64,000 nucleotides of DNA. It comes from Portulaca oleracea (Eukaryota > Streptophyta > Magnoliopsida > Caryophyllales > Portulacaceae). A program made the position numbers and the translations under genes. The DNA lies in NCBI GenBank assembly GCA_029582165.1, contig CM055874.1:34037383-34101382 (forward strand), written 5' to 3'. The notes beneath the pieces were generated by a model that saw nothing but the letters and a program-made list of their open reading frames with translations, did not search any database and was not told the DNA's origin. Positions 32,840 through 45,982 of this stretch are shown in pieces (position 1 is the first letter of the stretch; each line of letters begins with the position of its first letter).

Positions 32840-34663
32840 TCTATATCCACTTTGTGTACATTCGGTTTTTCTTTTCATGATTTTCTTTTGTTTTTCTTTT
32901 ATTTTCGTCTTTCTTTTTCATTCCTTAGTTTAATTTCCGTGTTTTTATGCTTGTTCTTCCTTGAGCATGTTTTCTTTATTTGATTTTTCATGTTTTAGTG
33001 TGCTTTTTTTTTTTTATATTGTTTTTAGTTTTTGTTCAAGTTTTTTTAGTAAAACCTTGCATTCACCTAGTTGTATTAGTTATAGCATGTTAGATTTTCC
33101 TTTTCTTTTCTTTTCTTTTCTTCGGTCTGTCTTTTTCATTCTTTTGCATCTACAATTAGAAAAATAACAAAACAAACTGAAAAATAGAAAAGACCAAAAA
33201 ATTAGAAAACACAAGAAAAACAAAAAAAAATTAGGATAGGATTAGGATATATAATCCGGAACACCTTCGGTAATGATTTGTAAACCTATTAGATTTTCAG
33301 TTTGTCTTGCTTTATCTTGAGAAGTTTGGTTGAGAATAGAAAAAGTCTTTGAAACTGAGTTTGCAAATCCTTCTGATTTTAAGACAAATTATTGAAGGTG
33401 TGTTTAACTGCTTTGATTGGCTTAGTGGTGTAAATATGTGTGCCGTAAATCTTTGGGCTAGGTTTAGTTGATTGAGCCTTATCCCGTGAGTCCAATAACC
33501 AAAAAGTATGGATTGATCATCTTTATCGATACTTTTATTCCTTGAGTGACTCCACCACTAGTTGCACCTCTAGAACTTGTTTTTGATCTTGTTTGAGACT
33601 GCACTTTTGCATTGCATGCTGTGTAAAGTGATTGAGGCGTTCATTTCTATATTTGTTGAACTACATAGCCAAATAGCCTTCCTGATAATAATATTACCAC
33701 CGTTCATTACCCCCTAGCTTTGAGTTCCTTTTTTTTTTGTGATGAAACCCTGACAATACAAGCCTCAGCCTTATTCAAATCCTACCATTTGCCTTGCTGG
33801 AATGTTTTTGGGAGTTCGTTGTTTTGAGGGTGGTGTTTTGCCTGGTGTTGGTATGAATGGAATAAGAAGTGGAAGGTGTTTATGCTTTTGATGAGTTGGG
33901 ATGATTATATTCCCCAATTTCCATAGATTTTTGGCATGATTGGTAGTGTTGTTCATACGATATGAACCTAGGTCAAGGCTAAGTTTATATATTCGTGTTT
34001 CTTCTCCCTTGATCACCACCAAAAAGCAGAAAAACAAAACAAAAGGAAAGAAGAAGAAGAAAGGAAATCGAAAAAGGGTGATTAAGGAGATTTATTTGAA
34101 ATTTGTGAAAGCTTTTGACCTGGTTATGAAATTTGATGAGGTGCTTAATCATAATGAGAGAGTAAAGTGAGTCCTCGCCTACATTTGGCAAGTATGTGAG
34201 TTGAGAGCGGTTTTTGGTGAAGTTTATTCCAAGCATGGCTCTTTAAGCTCCTCATACCCAAATTTTACATCTCCTTTCCCCTAACCTAAACCTCGTTACA
34301 ACCCTAAAAGTCCTCTTGATTGTCACTTGTGCATTTGCATATTAGTAGCAGAGAGCGAGATCTATGGTAGGTCGCTTCTTTTGGTTCGAGTGAGTGAAAC
34401 CCACTTAAATTAAAAAATCGAGAGTTAGAGTATTCCACTTTACCCTAAAAGTGAGGTTTGCTCATCGACTGGCCTACGTCCGTAACCAACCGCGCATATT
34501 TGCGTTTATCTTAAGACTGTTGGCGGCTTTGCGCATTTGAAGTACTTGTTCTCTTTCCTTGATTTCAAAAACTTCATTCTATCTATTTTGCCCTGGTTTT
34601 GTTCTCTTCTAGATTGATCTAGGTGTTTGCTTGATGGATTGATGTGTCTGATTGGTTAGCCTA
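32840..34663 (+). other. Athila 3' non-coding region, no gene
   Basis: T-rich and then A-rich low-complexity sequence to about 33235, followed by unique-looking sequence without a supported gene. No Athila LTR is found before the Tat LTR at 34664, which probably cut the element here. GCCTA at 34659-34663 would be the left copy of the Tat target duplication. Confidence 0.45.
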
Positions 34664-36255
34664 TGTAGGACCCCGAAAAAAACCCTTTTTAGGAGAATTG
34701 GTTAGAAGTGCTACTTAAATTGTGATTGGGAGCCGACTAAGGTTGCTTAATCCTTAAATAAGGTCGTTTTTATTTTATGAAAACGTTTTCAAGGTGAGAG
34801 ACCTTTATTTGTTTATGAACCTATTTATGTTATTAAAATACCCGAAATCTCACAAAAATGTTTTACTAATGACCTAACACCGACCCGTTTACAAATCTGG
34901 GCCGTAGAGGATGAAAATAGACCATCAAAGAGTGTCGTAGGCCGCATGACCTATGACAGCTCCATGGTCGGGCCTGTCCTTCCTCGGCCCAAGCAAAATG
35001 GGTGGAAAATGGCATAGGTCATGCGGCCTACGCATTTTCTAGGCCCTTTTCTCTTGGCCGAGCTTCGGATTTGTATAATGGAAGTGTAAAATCATTAATA
35101 AGTATTTTTTAGGTAATAACGTGTATTTTTAATAATTAAAAAGGTTATAAAAGAAGGAAAGAGTCGCCAGCCGATTTAAGCAAATCGACAAACCAAAAAA
35201 ATAAAAAGATGACTCCAGTCTACGAACCCGAATTCTAAGTCCGGGGGCAAGGTTACGAATCCGAGAATTAAGGAATTCTCGAATCCGCCTGTTTAAAAAC
35301 ATACTCAACTAAAACCGAACTTGAAATGAAATGAGCGGGGAGAAGTTTAATGAATTTCACAATGTTATATTCTTGACCATGTAACGTTAAGACATGATGT
35401 TTTTATGAAATATGTACAAGTAAAACGACTTAAAGAGTGAAATTACATGATTGGAATACAAAAAAAATACACAAACCTCACTTTAGGTCTTGGTGTGGTG
35501 GAGAAAAGATCGACTCTCGAACCCTTAAGTATGGTATCGGTTTAGACCTTGGATGAGGTAATGGGTGTTTTTGTGGATGGATGGGAAGTGATGTTTGGAT
35601 GATGATGGTGATGACTATGGGATGTGGAATAGAATTTGAGAGAGAATAGATGGTAGTAATATGGAGAGAATAGTGAATGTGGATTTATGATGATGAGTGT
35701 TGATGATAGGTCCCCCCTTTTTTGTAATGCATGGAGAGGTGGGGGTATTTATAGGTGAATGATGGAGTGGTGAAGAAGGAAAGAGGGAAGACATGATCCA
35801 AGGATCATGCCTGCATAAGCATGATAATAGGCCGCATGACCTATGATATTATCAAAGGTCAAAGGTCAATCAAGAAAGGTTGTGATCATGGGGAGGACGG
35901 AGGGAAAATCTGGCGCCAGAATTCAATTGCAATGCATAGATCAGGCGGCCTATGGTATTAAAACATATGGATTGGTGACGTGGCGGAACTGAAGCGAGCT
36001 GTATTTCAATAGCGTAGATCAGGCGGCCTATACTTCATATTTCTGGGCTGGACCTGCTTGCTGGACCAATTCTGGGAGGCGTCGTAGGCTATGCGGCCTA
36101 TGCCTCTTAAACCTGTGCTTGGCTCGTTTGCTGGGCCCGTCTTGATAGTATCGTAGGCCTGGTGGCCTATGCTAGCTCTTCGGCCGTAGTTTGTTGGGCT
36201 ATGGTGGGTGGGGTTTGATCTTCTGAATTCGTCGGTGCAAATCCTGGTGTCTACA
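34664..36255 (-). repeat. 3' LTR of a minus-strand Tat-type element
   Basis: It runs TGTAGGACC...GGTGTCTACA (1,592 bp) on the plus strand. The purine tract on the minus strand (CAAAGTGGGGGCTCTC) directly precedes it. It is related to the LTR at 46670-48435: on the sense strand both open TGTAGACACC and share ATTAAGCAACCTTAGTCGGC near the 3' end. A TATAAATA box lies near 35746-35753 (minus). Seven copies of a TAGGYC...GRCCTA word are present between 34938 and 36169. Confidence 0.85.
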
Positions 36256-36967
36256 GAGAGCCCCCACTTTGATCGAGTCCGACTAGGACGAAGGTCAAAG
36301 TAGCCTGATATATGGACAACCCGTGACGCATCACTTGCAGCAACATGAAGATGGATGTCAACGACCTTTTAGCAGCAGCAGAATGGTGACGACGCCTCTT
36401 CGCAGCGACCTGAAGATGGAGGCGCCTTTTACATTAACCTGGTGGTAACAACCTTTCAGCGGTAGCTGGATGGTGACGATCTTGCGTCAGCTACCTTTTA
36501 GCAGCAGCTGGATGGTGGTGGTGCCTTTTAGCGGCGACCTAGCATCAGCAACCTTTTAGCAGCAATTGGATGAAGGCGGTCCCTTTTAGCGGCGACCTAA
36601 AGGATGTCAGCGACCTAAATGTAGAATGATCTGTCCGATTCCTTACCTGGGGCGACTTATGGGCCTTGGAAACTCTTGGGCCGATTTATTGGGTTGTGGC
36701 AAAAGTGTAGGCCATGCGGCCTACACTTTTTTCTTTTCTTTTTTTTCTTTTTTTATTTTTTCTTCCTCGTGGAGGGAATCCAAGTGGGCCCACTCCACTT
36801 ATCGTTGTCAAAAGACCACGTGGCCATGTCTCCTCTTTGGGGGGCAAAGTGATGACCCTTAGATTTCCAACCAATGAGATGCATTTGGAATCTTGAGGGG
36901 GATCTTAGAAACGAACGACTCACATTCACTAAGCTTTTCTATAAATTCAATGTTTTCCCATTCATTT
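36256..36967 (-). other. 3' untranslated part of the minus-strand Tat element
   Basis: It begins with the purine tract (36256-36274). From about 36340 to 36606 a degenerate tandem repeat, unit around 35 bp, recurs with CCTTTTAGCAGCAGCTGGATGG. Repeats just before the purine tract are known for Tat/Ogre elements. From 36640 the sequence looks like another LTR piece with the word TAGGCCATGCGGCCTA (36708-36723). It ends at the gypsy LTR at 36968. Confidence 0.6.
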
Positions 36968-38018
36968 TGGAGCGTTACCGTAGCGTGGAGGGATGAAGAT
37001 TAGCTTCAGTGAGTGAATGGATTCGATATTCAACACGAACAATAGCCTTGAACAACAAAGGAATGGATATGACCTTGGGCAAGGAGAACCACAACCCTAG
37101 GTCTAACACCCAACCCTAATTATCTAGGAAAATCCACCAATAATCACTAAAGGAATGACTTGAATCACCACCAAAATTACTTGGATAAAGATAAAAGGGT
37201 TTGAGAGAAACAAGGGGAAAACCCTTACAAATGCTTAAGCACCACAAAACTTAGTCGGAATAATCTGCTCAAAACAAGCTAAGGGGAGGGGTATTTATAT
37301 TAAAACGGGGGAAAAATCAAGACACAGCATTTTAAGCCAAAATCTCGTGCAGTAGAGAAGCCCGTCGCGGGCGGCACAGACATGTTGCGGGTGCTACGGG
37401 ACAAGCGACGCAGCAGCAGCTTCCGAGCAGGAGATGGTCGTGGGCGTTACACTACTCGTCGCGGGCGCTACGGCTGGAATGGATGCATCGATCAGCGTCT
37501 GACAGGGGGAGGTCGCGGGTGCGACCTATGTTGTAGCGGGTGCAACGGCTGAGCAGTTTTTCTGCCAAATTCAAACGCTCATAGTTTCTTCTCCCGAACT
37601 TTACTTTAGGCCTATAAGATATCAATTGAAAGCTCTCGGTTTGTACTTTAAGCTCCCAAAATTTGAAGTCCATCAGAGTTGTATTGAAGGCGTTATGGTC
37701 GAAAGAGTGACGGCACGTCCAATTCCTCAACCCATGTTGACCCCTTTGCGCTTACTCTTGCCGAAGGACTTCGAACCCTTTTAAAGGCCCAAAGTAGGTC
37801 CCGATGAGGACCCGTAGCTCCACTCCCATGGTCCGAGGTCCCATTTGAAGTGGATACCACACCCAACACCGCTCAAATCATGTCTTCAGGGTCCCGGGTC
37901 CACCTTAAAGTGTACTCCACACCCGACCTTGGAGTTGTTTTTTCGTGTTTTACGAAGGGGGTGCGGGAGGGTTTTGCGAACATATTCCAAAGTTTGGGTC
38001 CTCGCCTGATACGCTCCA
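36968..38018 (-). repeat. 3' LTR of a second gypsy copy
   Basis: TGGAGCGT and ACGCTCCA form perfect 8-bp inverted ends. The 1,051-bp LTR opens like the LTRs at 18425 and 21726 (GGAGCGTTACCGTNGCGTGG), contains a TATAAATA-like box on the minus strand near 37290 and carries the same word family at 37364-37377, 37384-37397, 37458-37471, 37512-37525 and 37533-37546. The purine tract follows at 38019 on the minus strand. Confidence 0.85.
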
Positions 38019-39582
38019 TACTCCCCTTCTTGAAAAATAGTTGCCCTTAACTCCTGGAAGTTAAAATCGAGGCCCTCTCCACAACTTGGCACCCTAGAAC
38101 TCCAAACATCCCGATTGCCATAAACAATCTCATGAGGCACCCAACAAGCTTCGAACCCCACGATGTATCCATTATCCAAATAAAAGAAAGTGGTTGGAGG
38201 CTTGTTGTGTGGAGATAGGGGACTAAGGGAAGGAATGGGAATATTTTGTGGAGTTTGGGAACACTCATTCTCACTTGGCTCGCTGCAAGGTAAAGACAAA
38301 GCAAGAGGTCGCTCGTCCTCACCAAGAGCACACTCAACCCGTGTTTCGCTCGATAGGAGGTTCCTCAACTCACTTCCCACCCAGGTTTTGTTTTGATGTG
38401 GGTTTAAAGAATTCAAGTAATCACATTCAAAAGAATGATTTTCATGCAACATATACTCCCACAAACAATGCATACCAAACTTCCAATAGCACTCATTCAA
38501 CGACAAATCCTCGAATAACCAATATCGACCAAACAACATGTATGACCTATTCAAATAATATCCATCGAAGGACGACACAAATGAAGAGCTCATAAACATT
38601 GGTTAAGCTAGAATCAAGGCATTATCAAACCCAAATTTGTCACTAGACACCAAACGAACACCAAAATTCTTAGCATTCCACTCCAAGCATAGAGAATTTT
38701 CAATCGAGGACATCACATACTCATTATACAACTTATCACGGCAATAAACAACATCAAACAACCAATGTCTCTGAAAGAGCATGCATGACTCACCCAAAGA
38801 CATTATGTCGCAACACCCAACATCCAAGCAAGACTCATCGAACTAATTCATAGGTGAGTTCGAAGTTACCTCATTCTTCTCATAGGGAAGATCATAAATG
38901 CCCAAGCCGTGAGAGGTGTTGGTGTCAACTTCGTTGTTGCTTGGCTCCTCAAAAAGCGATGCTGAGATAATCATCGGAGCTTCTTGTTGGGATTGTTGAA
39001 CAAGGATGATAGGAAGGGCAAGGTCGGCGTTCACATCCTCCTCTTGGCAAGAAGCTCCAACGATATCGTCAAGGGGCTCTCATGGATCAAGGGAAGCTCC
39101 CTCGTTGGGCATGAGATCGACCCTTCCTCGCCCATCAAGTGATGAAATGACTTCATGGTTAACCTCTCGCTTGCAAGTGTTAGACAAGAATTGTCGATCC
39201 ATTAATCGCTTTAGTTTTGTCCATGAAATGATTTTTGATCGACCCTCCATAGCCCTTTGCATTGTGACGCTCTCAAACCAAAGAGATGCAGACTTAGTGA
39301 GTTTCGATCTTGCAATTTTGAAGGCCAGTTCATCGCCACACTCCTTAGCTTAAAAAAATCTCTCCATAACTCTTCATTTCCTCTTAAGTAATTTTCCCTT
39401 TGAAGAAGGTACTTGGGTTTCCTTAGAAGATGGAACCCCGGTGTCATAGGAATCCTCCTCTTCCTCATGCGGCAGCATGGCCTTACGAGGGTGCTTCTCG
39501 GTGAAGCTTTGCGCCGATGTTGAGCCCACTCCTCCTGAGCTTCTTCTTCGGCCTTGGAATCATGTTTGGTATCACCGTTCAC
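38019..39582 (-). pseudogene. Internal remnant of the second gypsy copy (gag and protease linker)
   Basis: 38190-38400 matches the post-protease linker of the copy at 19519: both read TRVECALGEDE and a nearby SLPC.EPSE. 39080-39370 reads as Gag with a segment MQRAMEGRSKIISWTKLKRL that resembles the conserved stretch after the capsid core. Several stops and frameshifts separate them, and the protease core is missing. No 5' LTR of this copy was found; its right end near 39582 is an estimate. Confidence 0.65.
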
Positions 39583-41120
39583 ACAATAAGGTAAGCCGCG
39601 AACCTTCTTATATTTATGCTTAGTTTAGTATAAAAATGAGCAAGCAGAAAATATAAACTTTCATGTCTTCTCGATTTTTTTTACTAGTTTAAGCATGTTT
39701 ATTTCAATGCATGCCCGCGACCATGGTATTTTTGCTTGGCTCGATAATGAAGACTCGATTCGTTCCATATATTTTGTGAAAGTTCGACCCATTTTAGGGA
39801 CTCCCACCCACGCGACTTGGACCGTTCTGTAAGCGTAGGCCCCGTGGCCTTTATAGATTTTTTTTTTTTTGTTTTGGCCCCAACAAAAACGGGCAGGCGG
39901 CCTATGCTTCTCCGAATACGGGAAAAAAATACCATTCGGGTAATATTTCCCAAGGAGTTGCAAAGGGATCCGTCGGCTCGCCAATCATTGATGGTTTACC
40001 GGGCCACTAATCGAGTCTTTTGACACTTTAGCACAAAGGTGACGGTTTAAGTAATAATTAGGACTCTTCCCCCGAGAGCGGGCGACCACTACTTGTGTGA
40101 TGCACCCTACATCGCTAAGCATTTGGTCTCTCCTCTCCCCATGTTATACTCAAAGGGCTTCCTTGAAGTCCGATGAGCAACACTTCACACTCCTTACCCA
40201 CAGTTTTAGGGGTAAGGTGAACCGAGGCGAGAACTTGCGGTAGGCCATGTTAACCCAACCATAGTAATCCATGAATATAGAGTCTTGGTTTAGGGTATCC
40301 CTTCATGTTGTATGCTATGTGCTATGTGTTTCCCTTCCCCTTTTCTTTTCTATAAAGAGTTGACCCTAGTTTGGAGGTTTCGTTTTAGTCCATATAAAAT
40401 TCATTGGGTTGAGAAAAGGATTATTTTATTGTTTAACATATTAACCCAAGAGGCATTATGGTTAGCCCAATGGAAGGGCCCATTTATGTTCAAGGGTAAG
40501 CTATTTTAACTAATAAATAAAAATTTACTCACCTTAGATGATATTATATGGCCCTTTATGAAATTCTCTTAACAAAGGTCCAAAAAAAATATATAATTAA
40601 AAGTCCAACAAAGTTGATGGATGATGTTTTAGACTGCATAATAGTCACTAAGCCTGAGTAAATTAATTTATCGATTTAATTAATAAATCCATCACATTTA
40701 TGGTCGGCCCGTTGTTAGGTCCAACCATATTAGATTTATCAATTAAGCCCATAAATTAATTATAACTCGCTTATTGTTAGCTTTATCCAGTCCTTTACAA
40801 TATCCGTTTTCCTTGAGTAAAAAAAATAATAAAAAGAAGATTAAAAAAATAGGTCGCCAGTCTTGTCGAACATTATTCTGGTCCGCATAATAGCCAATAT
40901 AGCTTGAGTTGTCTGAGTTGTTGGGCCAAGTTACGGATTCTTCTTAAAACAGTCGGCCTATGGATTGGGCCCATCTGAATTGAGAAACACTGACTTGTAC
41001 TTTCCTACTTATGATCAGCTCGCTATATTTCACTTTATTTGGCCCTTTATAATGTTCTGTTGTCAAGTCTCTATAGAGTTAGGTCATGCACTCCCAAAAA
41101 GTGGGTGAGTCATCTTGTGA
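39583..41120. other. Unresolved retroelement sequence upstream of Tat gag
   Basis: No gene is supported. Words of the minus-strand Tat LTR appear (TAGGCCCCGTGGCC near 39836; CAGGCGGCCTATG near 39894), so part may be a further LTR fragment. Toward 41120 the sequence is probably the leader of the gag-only Tat element. I could not find the 5' LTR matching 46670-48435. Confidence 0.35.
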
Positions 41121-42272
41121 GTGTCAGCAAGTAGGTGTCGAGTCAATAGGGTCCCATATAGGTCTTTTAGGACATGTATGCATTGGGTGATAAGTGTCAG
41201 AGTAATTATCGAGTCACTAATAAATTTCCATATAGGCAAGATAGGAGATCGACTCCGGGCCCACATCAGAGATCTACGTACCGGGCGGTTGGTTTCAAAT
41301 CAAAGCTACAACCAGTCTACTAGAGCTCGAAATCATACCATGGAGATCCTTGTCCGAGGCACCGAAGCCAACATCTCGAAACAGTTGGAGGATCTTTCCA
41401 TTAAGATGCAAGGTTTAGTCTTTGCAAATTCCTTCGAACAGGAGCAAAAGATCGAGAAGAGGCTCCTTGAGCAACAGCAAGTGATAGATGGCATGTTGCA
41501 GGCCATCACAAAGATCAATGAGAAGTTGGGCCTAAATACTGAGGGAGATGATGATGTTATAAAATTCCATAAGTCAGGGGGCTCAGGGTCGTTCAAAGGG
41601 AAGTCCAAGGCAGTCTTAAAAGTTCCCAAAGTCACTGAAAATCCTGCTATCAAGGCCTTGGAACAAAAACTTGAGAGTCTTACCAAGATGATGGGCATTG
41701 TTCTGGCCTTTGCTGACAAGTACACAGATGTGCCTTTGCCCATCCAACCAGTCATGAAGGTGACTGACAAAGTTGAAGTACCTAACATCAAGTTCAAGCC
41801 ATCTGAAAATCCTACTCACCACATCAAGGAGTTCATGCGACTGGCACCTCTTCACATGATTGATGTTGACTTGTACCCTATAGTCTTCCCATCCACCCTA
41901 GATGGAGAAGCCAAAGTATGGTACCATGCCCTGTCACCTCAAGTCAAGGCTGACTGGAACGAGCTGTTTAAGGCCTTTATCAATCATTACAGTTGTATCC
42001 AGAAAAAGCATGCCATAGTGGATGACCTAACTACCATGAAGCAGGGGGAAGATGAGTCCTTCCTGGATTATTTCGAAAGATGGCACACCAAGTTGTCTCA
42101 CATCAACGAGACTATACCTTTGCGCCTACAGCTGACTACCTTCACACAAGGTCTCAAAAGCAGCCTATACCATCATTTGGGATACCATGTCATCAAGGAC
42201 TTTGATTACCTTAAAGACATATGTATCCAACTTGAGACCATGAATAATGAGAAGGCCACCATCCAAGGATAG
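41121..42272 (+). CDS. Tat-type Gag, intact 383-codon frame
   Basis: The protein would form virus-like particles. Residues about 75-150 are rich in charged heptads (EQEQKIEKRLLEQQQ). The capsid core follows: VPNIKFKPSENPTHHIKEF, DLYPIVFPSTLDGEAKVWYH, FKAFINHYSCIQKKH and GEDESFLDYFERWHTKLSHI, in the order of plant Tat/gypsy Gag. No zinc knuckle or protease follows. The start is uncertain: the ATG at 41121 gives a basic leader unlike Gag, and the ATG at 41340 (MEILVRGTEANI) may be the true one. It is one of the two longest intact frames in the window. Confidence 0.82.
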   Translation: MSASRCRVNRVPYRSFRTCMHWVISVRVIIESLINFHIGKIGDRLRAHIRDLRTGRLVSNQSYNQSTRARNHTMEILVRGTEANISKQLEDLSIKMQGLVFANSFEQEQKIEKRLLEQQQVIDGMLQAITKINEKLGLNTEGDDDVIKFHKSGGSGSFKGKSKAVLKVPKVTENPAIKALEQKLESLTKMMGIVLAFADKYTDVPLPIQPVMKVTDKVEVPNIKFKPSENPTHHIKEFMRLAPLHMIDVDLYPIVFPSTLDGEAKVWYHALSPQVKADWNELFKAFINHYSCIQKKHAIVDDLTTMKQGEDESFLDYFERWHTKLSHINETIPLRLQLTTFTQGLKSSLYHHLGYHVIKDFDYLKDICIQLETMNNEKATIQG

Positions 42273-45200
42273 AAGAATTTCAATCCTAATGGGAGGGCTA
42301 CTGGTTCACCCAACCACCCTTTTAGGAGTGTTGAAGACTAATGTAATTTAATCAGAAAGCCAACTTAAGCAACGACCCTCCAAGAGCAGTCAACTGGGAA
42401 AGACAACACCACAGGAAGGGGAGTTTGAAGTAGCTAGGGTCTGAATTCCTTTGAGCATTCTGTTTCAGAGTCAGGCATTGAGTCGGTCTGTGATATGCTT
42501 GTCTTTTGAATTCAATAAGATGCATCTATTTGATTGTTTGAGAATCTCATGCTTGCACTCTTAACTTGAGTTGAAAAGCTCCTTTACCCATTTATTAGCC
42601 TTAACATCCAAGTTTGACATATCCATCTATCTTCACCCTCATATACCCTTCCATTCATCACGTTCATCGTCCTATGAATCCAGGGTTTAAAATAAAATTA
42701 AAGAAAAGAGAGAAAAAGAAGAAATAAAAACAAAAAAAGAGGGAAGTCAGTCTGCATTCATCAAGCAGGCTGAGCAAAAGGAGAGAAGACCAAATCATCA
42801 GTCTCTTGAAAATGGACATCTTTGTGCTCCTAGACTAGCAGCTGAAATAAAATGTGCCTAGGACAGGGGGCTACCATCTCACCACCGACATCAGCATCCA
42901 TATCACCTGTTACCTTCCCTTTTCCTTGCTTATAACCTTCATCTCCATCCCAAATTCCCCTTCACCAAATCATCCCTCTTTGCATCATTCATCATAGTCA
43001 CCGTTTAACCTCGACCAACCCGATCATTCTCCTCATGACCAATCCATATCTACCCCAAATCTAAAAGGTGTGTTGTGACTAATAACATCAGAAAGGCAAA
43101 CCTGAGTCTATCACATGACGAAGAAAGGCAAAAAAAACGAGTGAGTAGAAAGCAAAAAAAAGAAAAAGTAAAAAAAAGAGAGAAAAAAGAAAAAGTTCCT
43201 AGTTGGTCCACCAACATGGGTCGACATGAGTGGTACGGCGCTCATGTCCCTTAAGCATTTTGTTTGCGTATGAAAAAACCTGTACAGGGAGAGTAAACCC
43301 CATTTGGGTCGTCCAAATCTCGAAGCATGCCAACAAAAAAAATAGGAATAAGAAAAAAAAGAAAAAAAAAGAAAAAAAAGATTGAGAAACTGGAGACAGA
43401 GCTAATAGTCATGCGCATCGAAACACCGTTAATAAACCTTCCAAATTGCTCTCAAGCCTTGCACCTTAAGCCTTTACATCGTCATCACACCTTTGCATCC
43501 ATAACCTTTGAGCCTCCATAACCATCCTCAAGCCTACCTCACCAAGCCCTCCTCGAGACACCAATCCTTTGAAGCTGCACCTTATGAACTACGACTGACC
43601 TGATTCCACATCAGATATGTAGGAGAACCTCTTTGAGGCCTGGCCACTACAATTCACCTTAACGAAGCATCCTTTGTCCTCAAAATTTTGGTCTTTGAGT
43701 GAAAGAAAAAAATTAAGAGAGGCTAACCTGGAATCCCAGGCTAGGCAAAAGGAGAGAGAGAGAACAAGAGAGGCTAGCTTGGAATCCTAAGCTAGGAAAA
43801 AGGAGAGTGAGAGAATAAGAGAGGCTAGCTTGAAAACCCGTTAGGGCAGGTTAGGCAAAAGGAGAGTAAACCCTGGATTTTGAAGTTCTTTCACGTCCCC
43901 GACATCATAATTTCCTAACCTACTTTCCGTCATATCTGGATCACCTTCACATCCAAATAGCCAACCACCTCTCCTCGTGTGACGCAGATCCATCTCAACT
44001 ACTCCCTCATCTTTTCCCCTATGAGGTGACTTCCCCCTTGCCAACCATCTATCCTTAGCCAAAGCATGGTCATCTGTCAATCGTGACATACCCAGATTCA
44101 ACCATCGACCCACCATCATCTCCTTTTCACCAAGTGCCTCAAGAACCCACCTGGCCATCATCAGACATACCCTTTCTTTTGCCAACCCCTTTCATCCTTT
44201 CATACCAACCAGAGCTTTTTTACTTGGTCACTAGTGCAAGTGCGAGATTCGATATTTTGAGGTCCGTTCTCAACACATCTGAGCGAGGCCCATTCTCAAG
44301 GACAAGAAATTCAGTCGCGTCAATGGTTAATTGCAAACAGTATCCGACTCAAGAGAAGAGTTCATTTGAATTGGGGGCTCCCCTATCCCTCACGTAACCT
44401 GCAGCGAGGCTCTATTTATCTCCACAGTGATTCGAGGAAGCAAGACGACATGGATAAGTCATCCAGGACAACGCCTTCATCATCAAGCCTCGTCATAAGC
44501 CTCACATATCCTGCCCTGTCCTGAAATTGTATGTCAAGTTGCTCTGACACTTAGCAAATCATCGTTCTAGTCTTGGTATTGGGGGTTGTCTGCATATTGA
44601 GTCATATGCATTGTAAAATACCATTCATGTACATATTCTCCTAGTCATTGCATTGCATAAGGAGGTCATGCATAAAGCCAATAGTCATGCATAAACACAT
44701 GAGTGCATGAATGTTTGTGTCAAAAACAAAACAAAAAATTGCATTATTTGTGCAAGAGTTTAGTAGACTAGTTGCATGCATACCCGCTTATCTGAAAAAA
44801 AAAAAGAAGCAAGGAAGTGCCACATCATTATTCTAGAACGCAATATTGGGGGCTGTTTAAGCCCATATGCTATCTCAATCAGACCGGTCGACATGGTTTC
44901 CAGTCACTGAGAGCAAGATTAGAGCAATCTCTAATCCTTGCTGGACAAGTTAGCATCCAGTCAAGTCAAGCATCATCAACCAGACACGAAGGGCGCATGT
45001 CCGACACGAAGGACAAAATCTTCACTTGACTAATACGGATCAACGACCGAGTAAATTCAAGAATCTATTCCTCATAGTGAAATTTTGGCACCTATGCACT
45101 TGAAGCAAAACTTAAGGGCCATCGGTAAAGTTTCAATGAAGTTCCTCGGCATCAAATTGCGAGAGCCGCCGGCAGAGCTTGGCACAGTCTTAGCAATAAG

Positions 45201-45960
45201 AGTCATCGATATCTAGTTCGATGTAATCTCAGGAATAAGAGCCATCGGCATCACGTCCAGTGAAGTCTCGTCGACACCAAAAATGTCATCATCATCAAAA
45301 AGACCAAAAAACAGGGTTGCCGGCGGAGATCGGCGTAAGTCCCCAACATCAGAACCATCGACATCGTGACCGGTGAAGACTCTACCCTAGGGCCATCGAC
45401 ATCGCGATCGGTGAAGTCCCTCTGCATTGAACATGCCAAACAAATGACACCGGGAAGGACTGGAACGACACTCGGAAAGACTAGAACATCAACCTCAACT
45501 GCAACACAGGACGGAGCTTCCAAGTGCCAGCCCACACCTTCAAGTAAGGATGTCATCAGACGCCTGAGATCACTTCAAGTAGGGCGTCATTCTCGCTTGA
45601 GATCAGCGTACGATACGCAAAAAACTCATCAACAGTCAAGTAGAGCATCATTCCTGCTCGAGATCATCCCCAAAGAGGCGCATGCCGCCCGCGACCGCGA
45701 TGCAGGACTCAGCTTCTAAGCATCACCCCAGGCTTTGCACCACAAAGTCATATCTCGATCGGTATCCATCAAAACAGTTCTACTTTGATCCAATACTCAA
45801 TCAAAGTGGGCACCATCAACATCGGGAAAATTCGATCCGCCTCGAGAAAATCCATTGGGAATCATCAACATTTGAGATCAACTGCGATCAATCTTCCAGA
45901 CAGGTAAATCTCTGTATCTCCAGTCATTGTTTAAATTGATCTAACATTCTCTTTTGGTTT
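42273..45960 (+). other. Non-coding interior of the gag-only Tat element
   Basis: There is no protease, RT or integrase. Purine-rich low-complexity tracts occur at 42695-42745 and 43130-43190 and 43335-43385. A 51-bp tandem repeat lies at 43715-43871. From 45110 to 45430 a degenerate repeat around GCCATCGRCATCG recurs. The 70 to 117-codon open frames here belong to no family I know. Confidence 0.6.
43715..43871. repeat. 51-bp tandem repeat, three units
   Basis: Units start at 43715, 43766 and 43817 and share AAGAGAGGCTAGCTTGGAAT and AAAAGGAGAG. The third unit is slightly longer. Confidence 0.9.
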
Positions 45961-45982
45961 CTATGCAGGGAACCATCACCGA

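Larger units (their letters stand above)
22955..34663 (+). mobile_element. Athila-type Ty3/gypsy element, internally deleted, with nested insertions
   Basis: A 5' LTR (22955-24328) is followed by a primer site close to the Athila-type tRNA-Asp site (24335-24353), a leader, Gag and protease, a spacer and the ATHILA ORF1. RT, RNase H and integrase are absent between the protease (ends 29333) and ORF1 (from 31444). No 3' LTR of this family was found; sequence up to the Tat LTR at 34664 looks like Athila 3' non-coding region. A solo LTR, a CACTA element and a Tourist-like element are nested inside. The right boundary is an estimate. Confidence 0.75.

Noticed and set aside
42720..43385. Purine-rich tracts as possible polypurine tracts
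   Set aside because: No LTR opening TG follows them. The real tract at 46652-46669 abuts the LTR.
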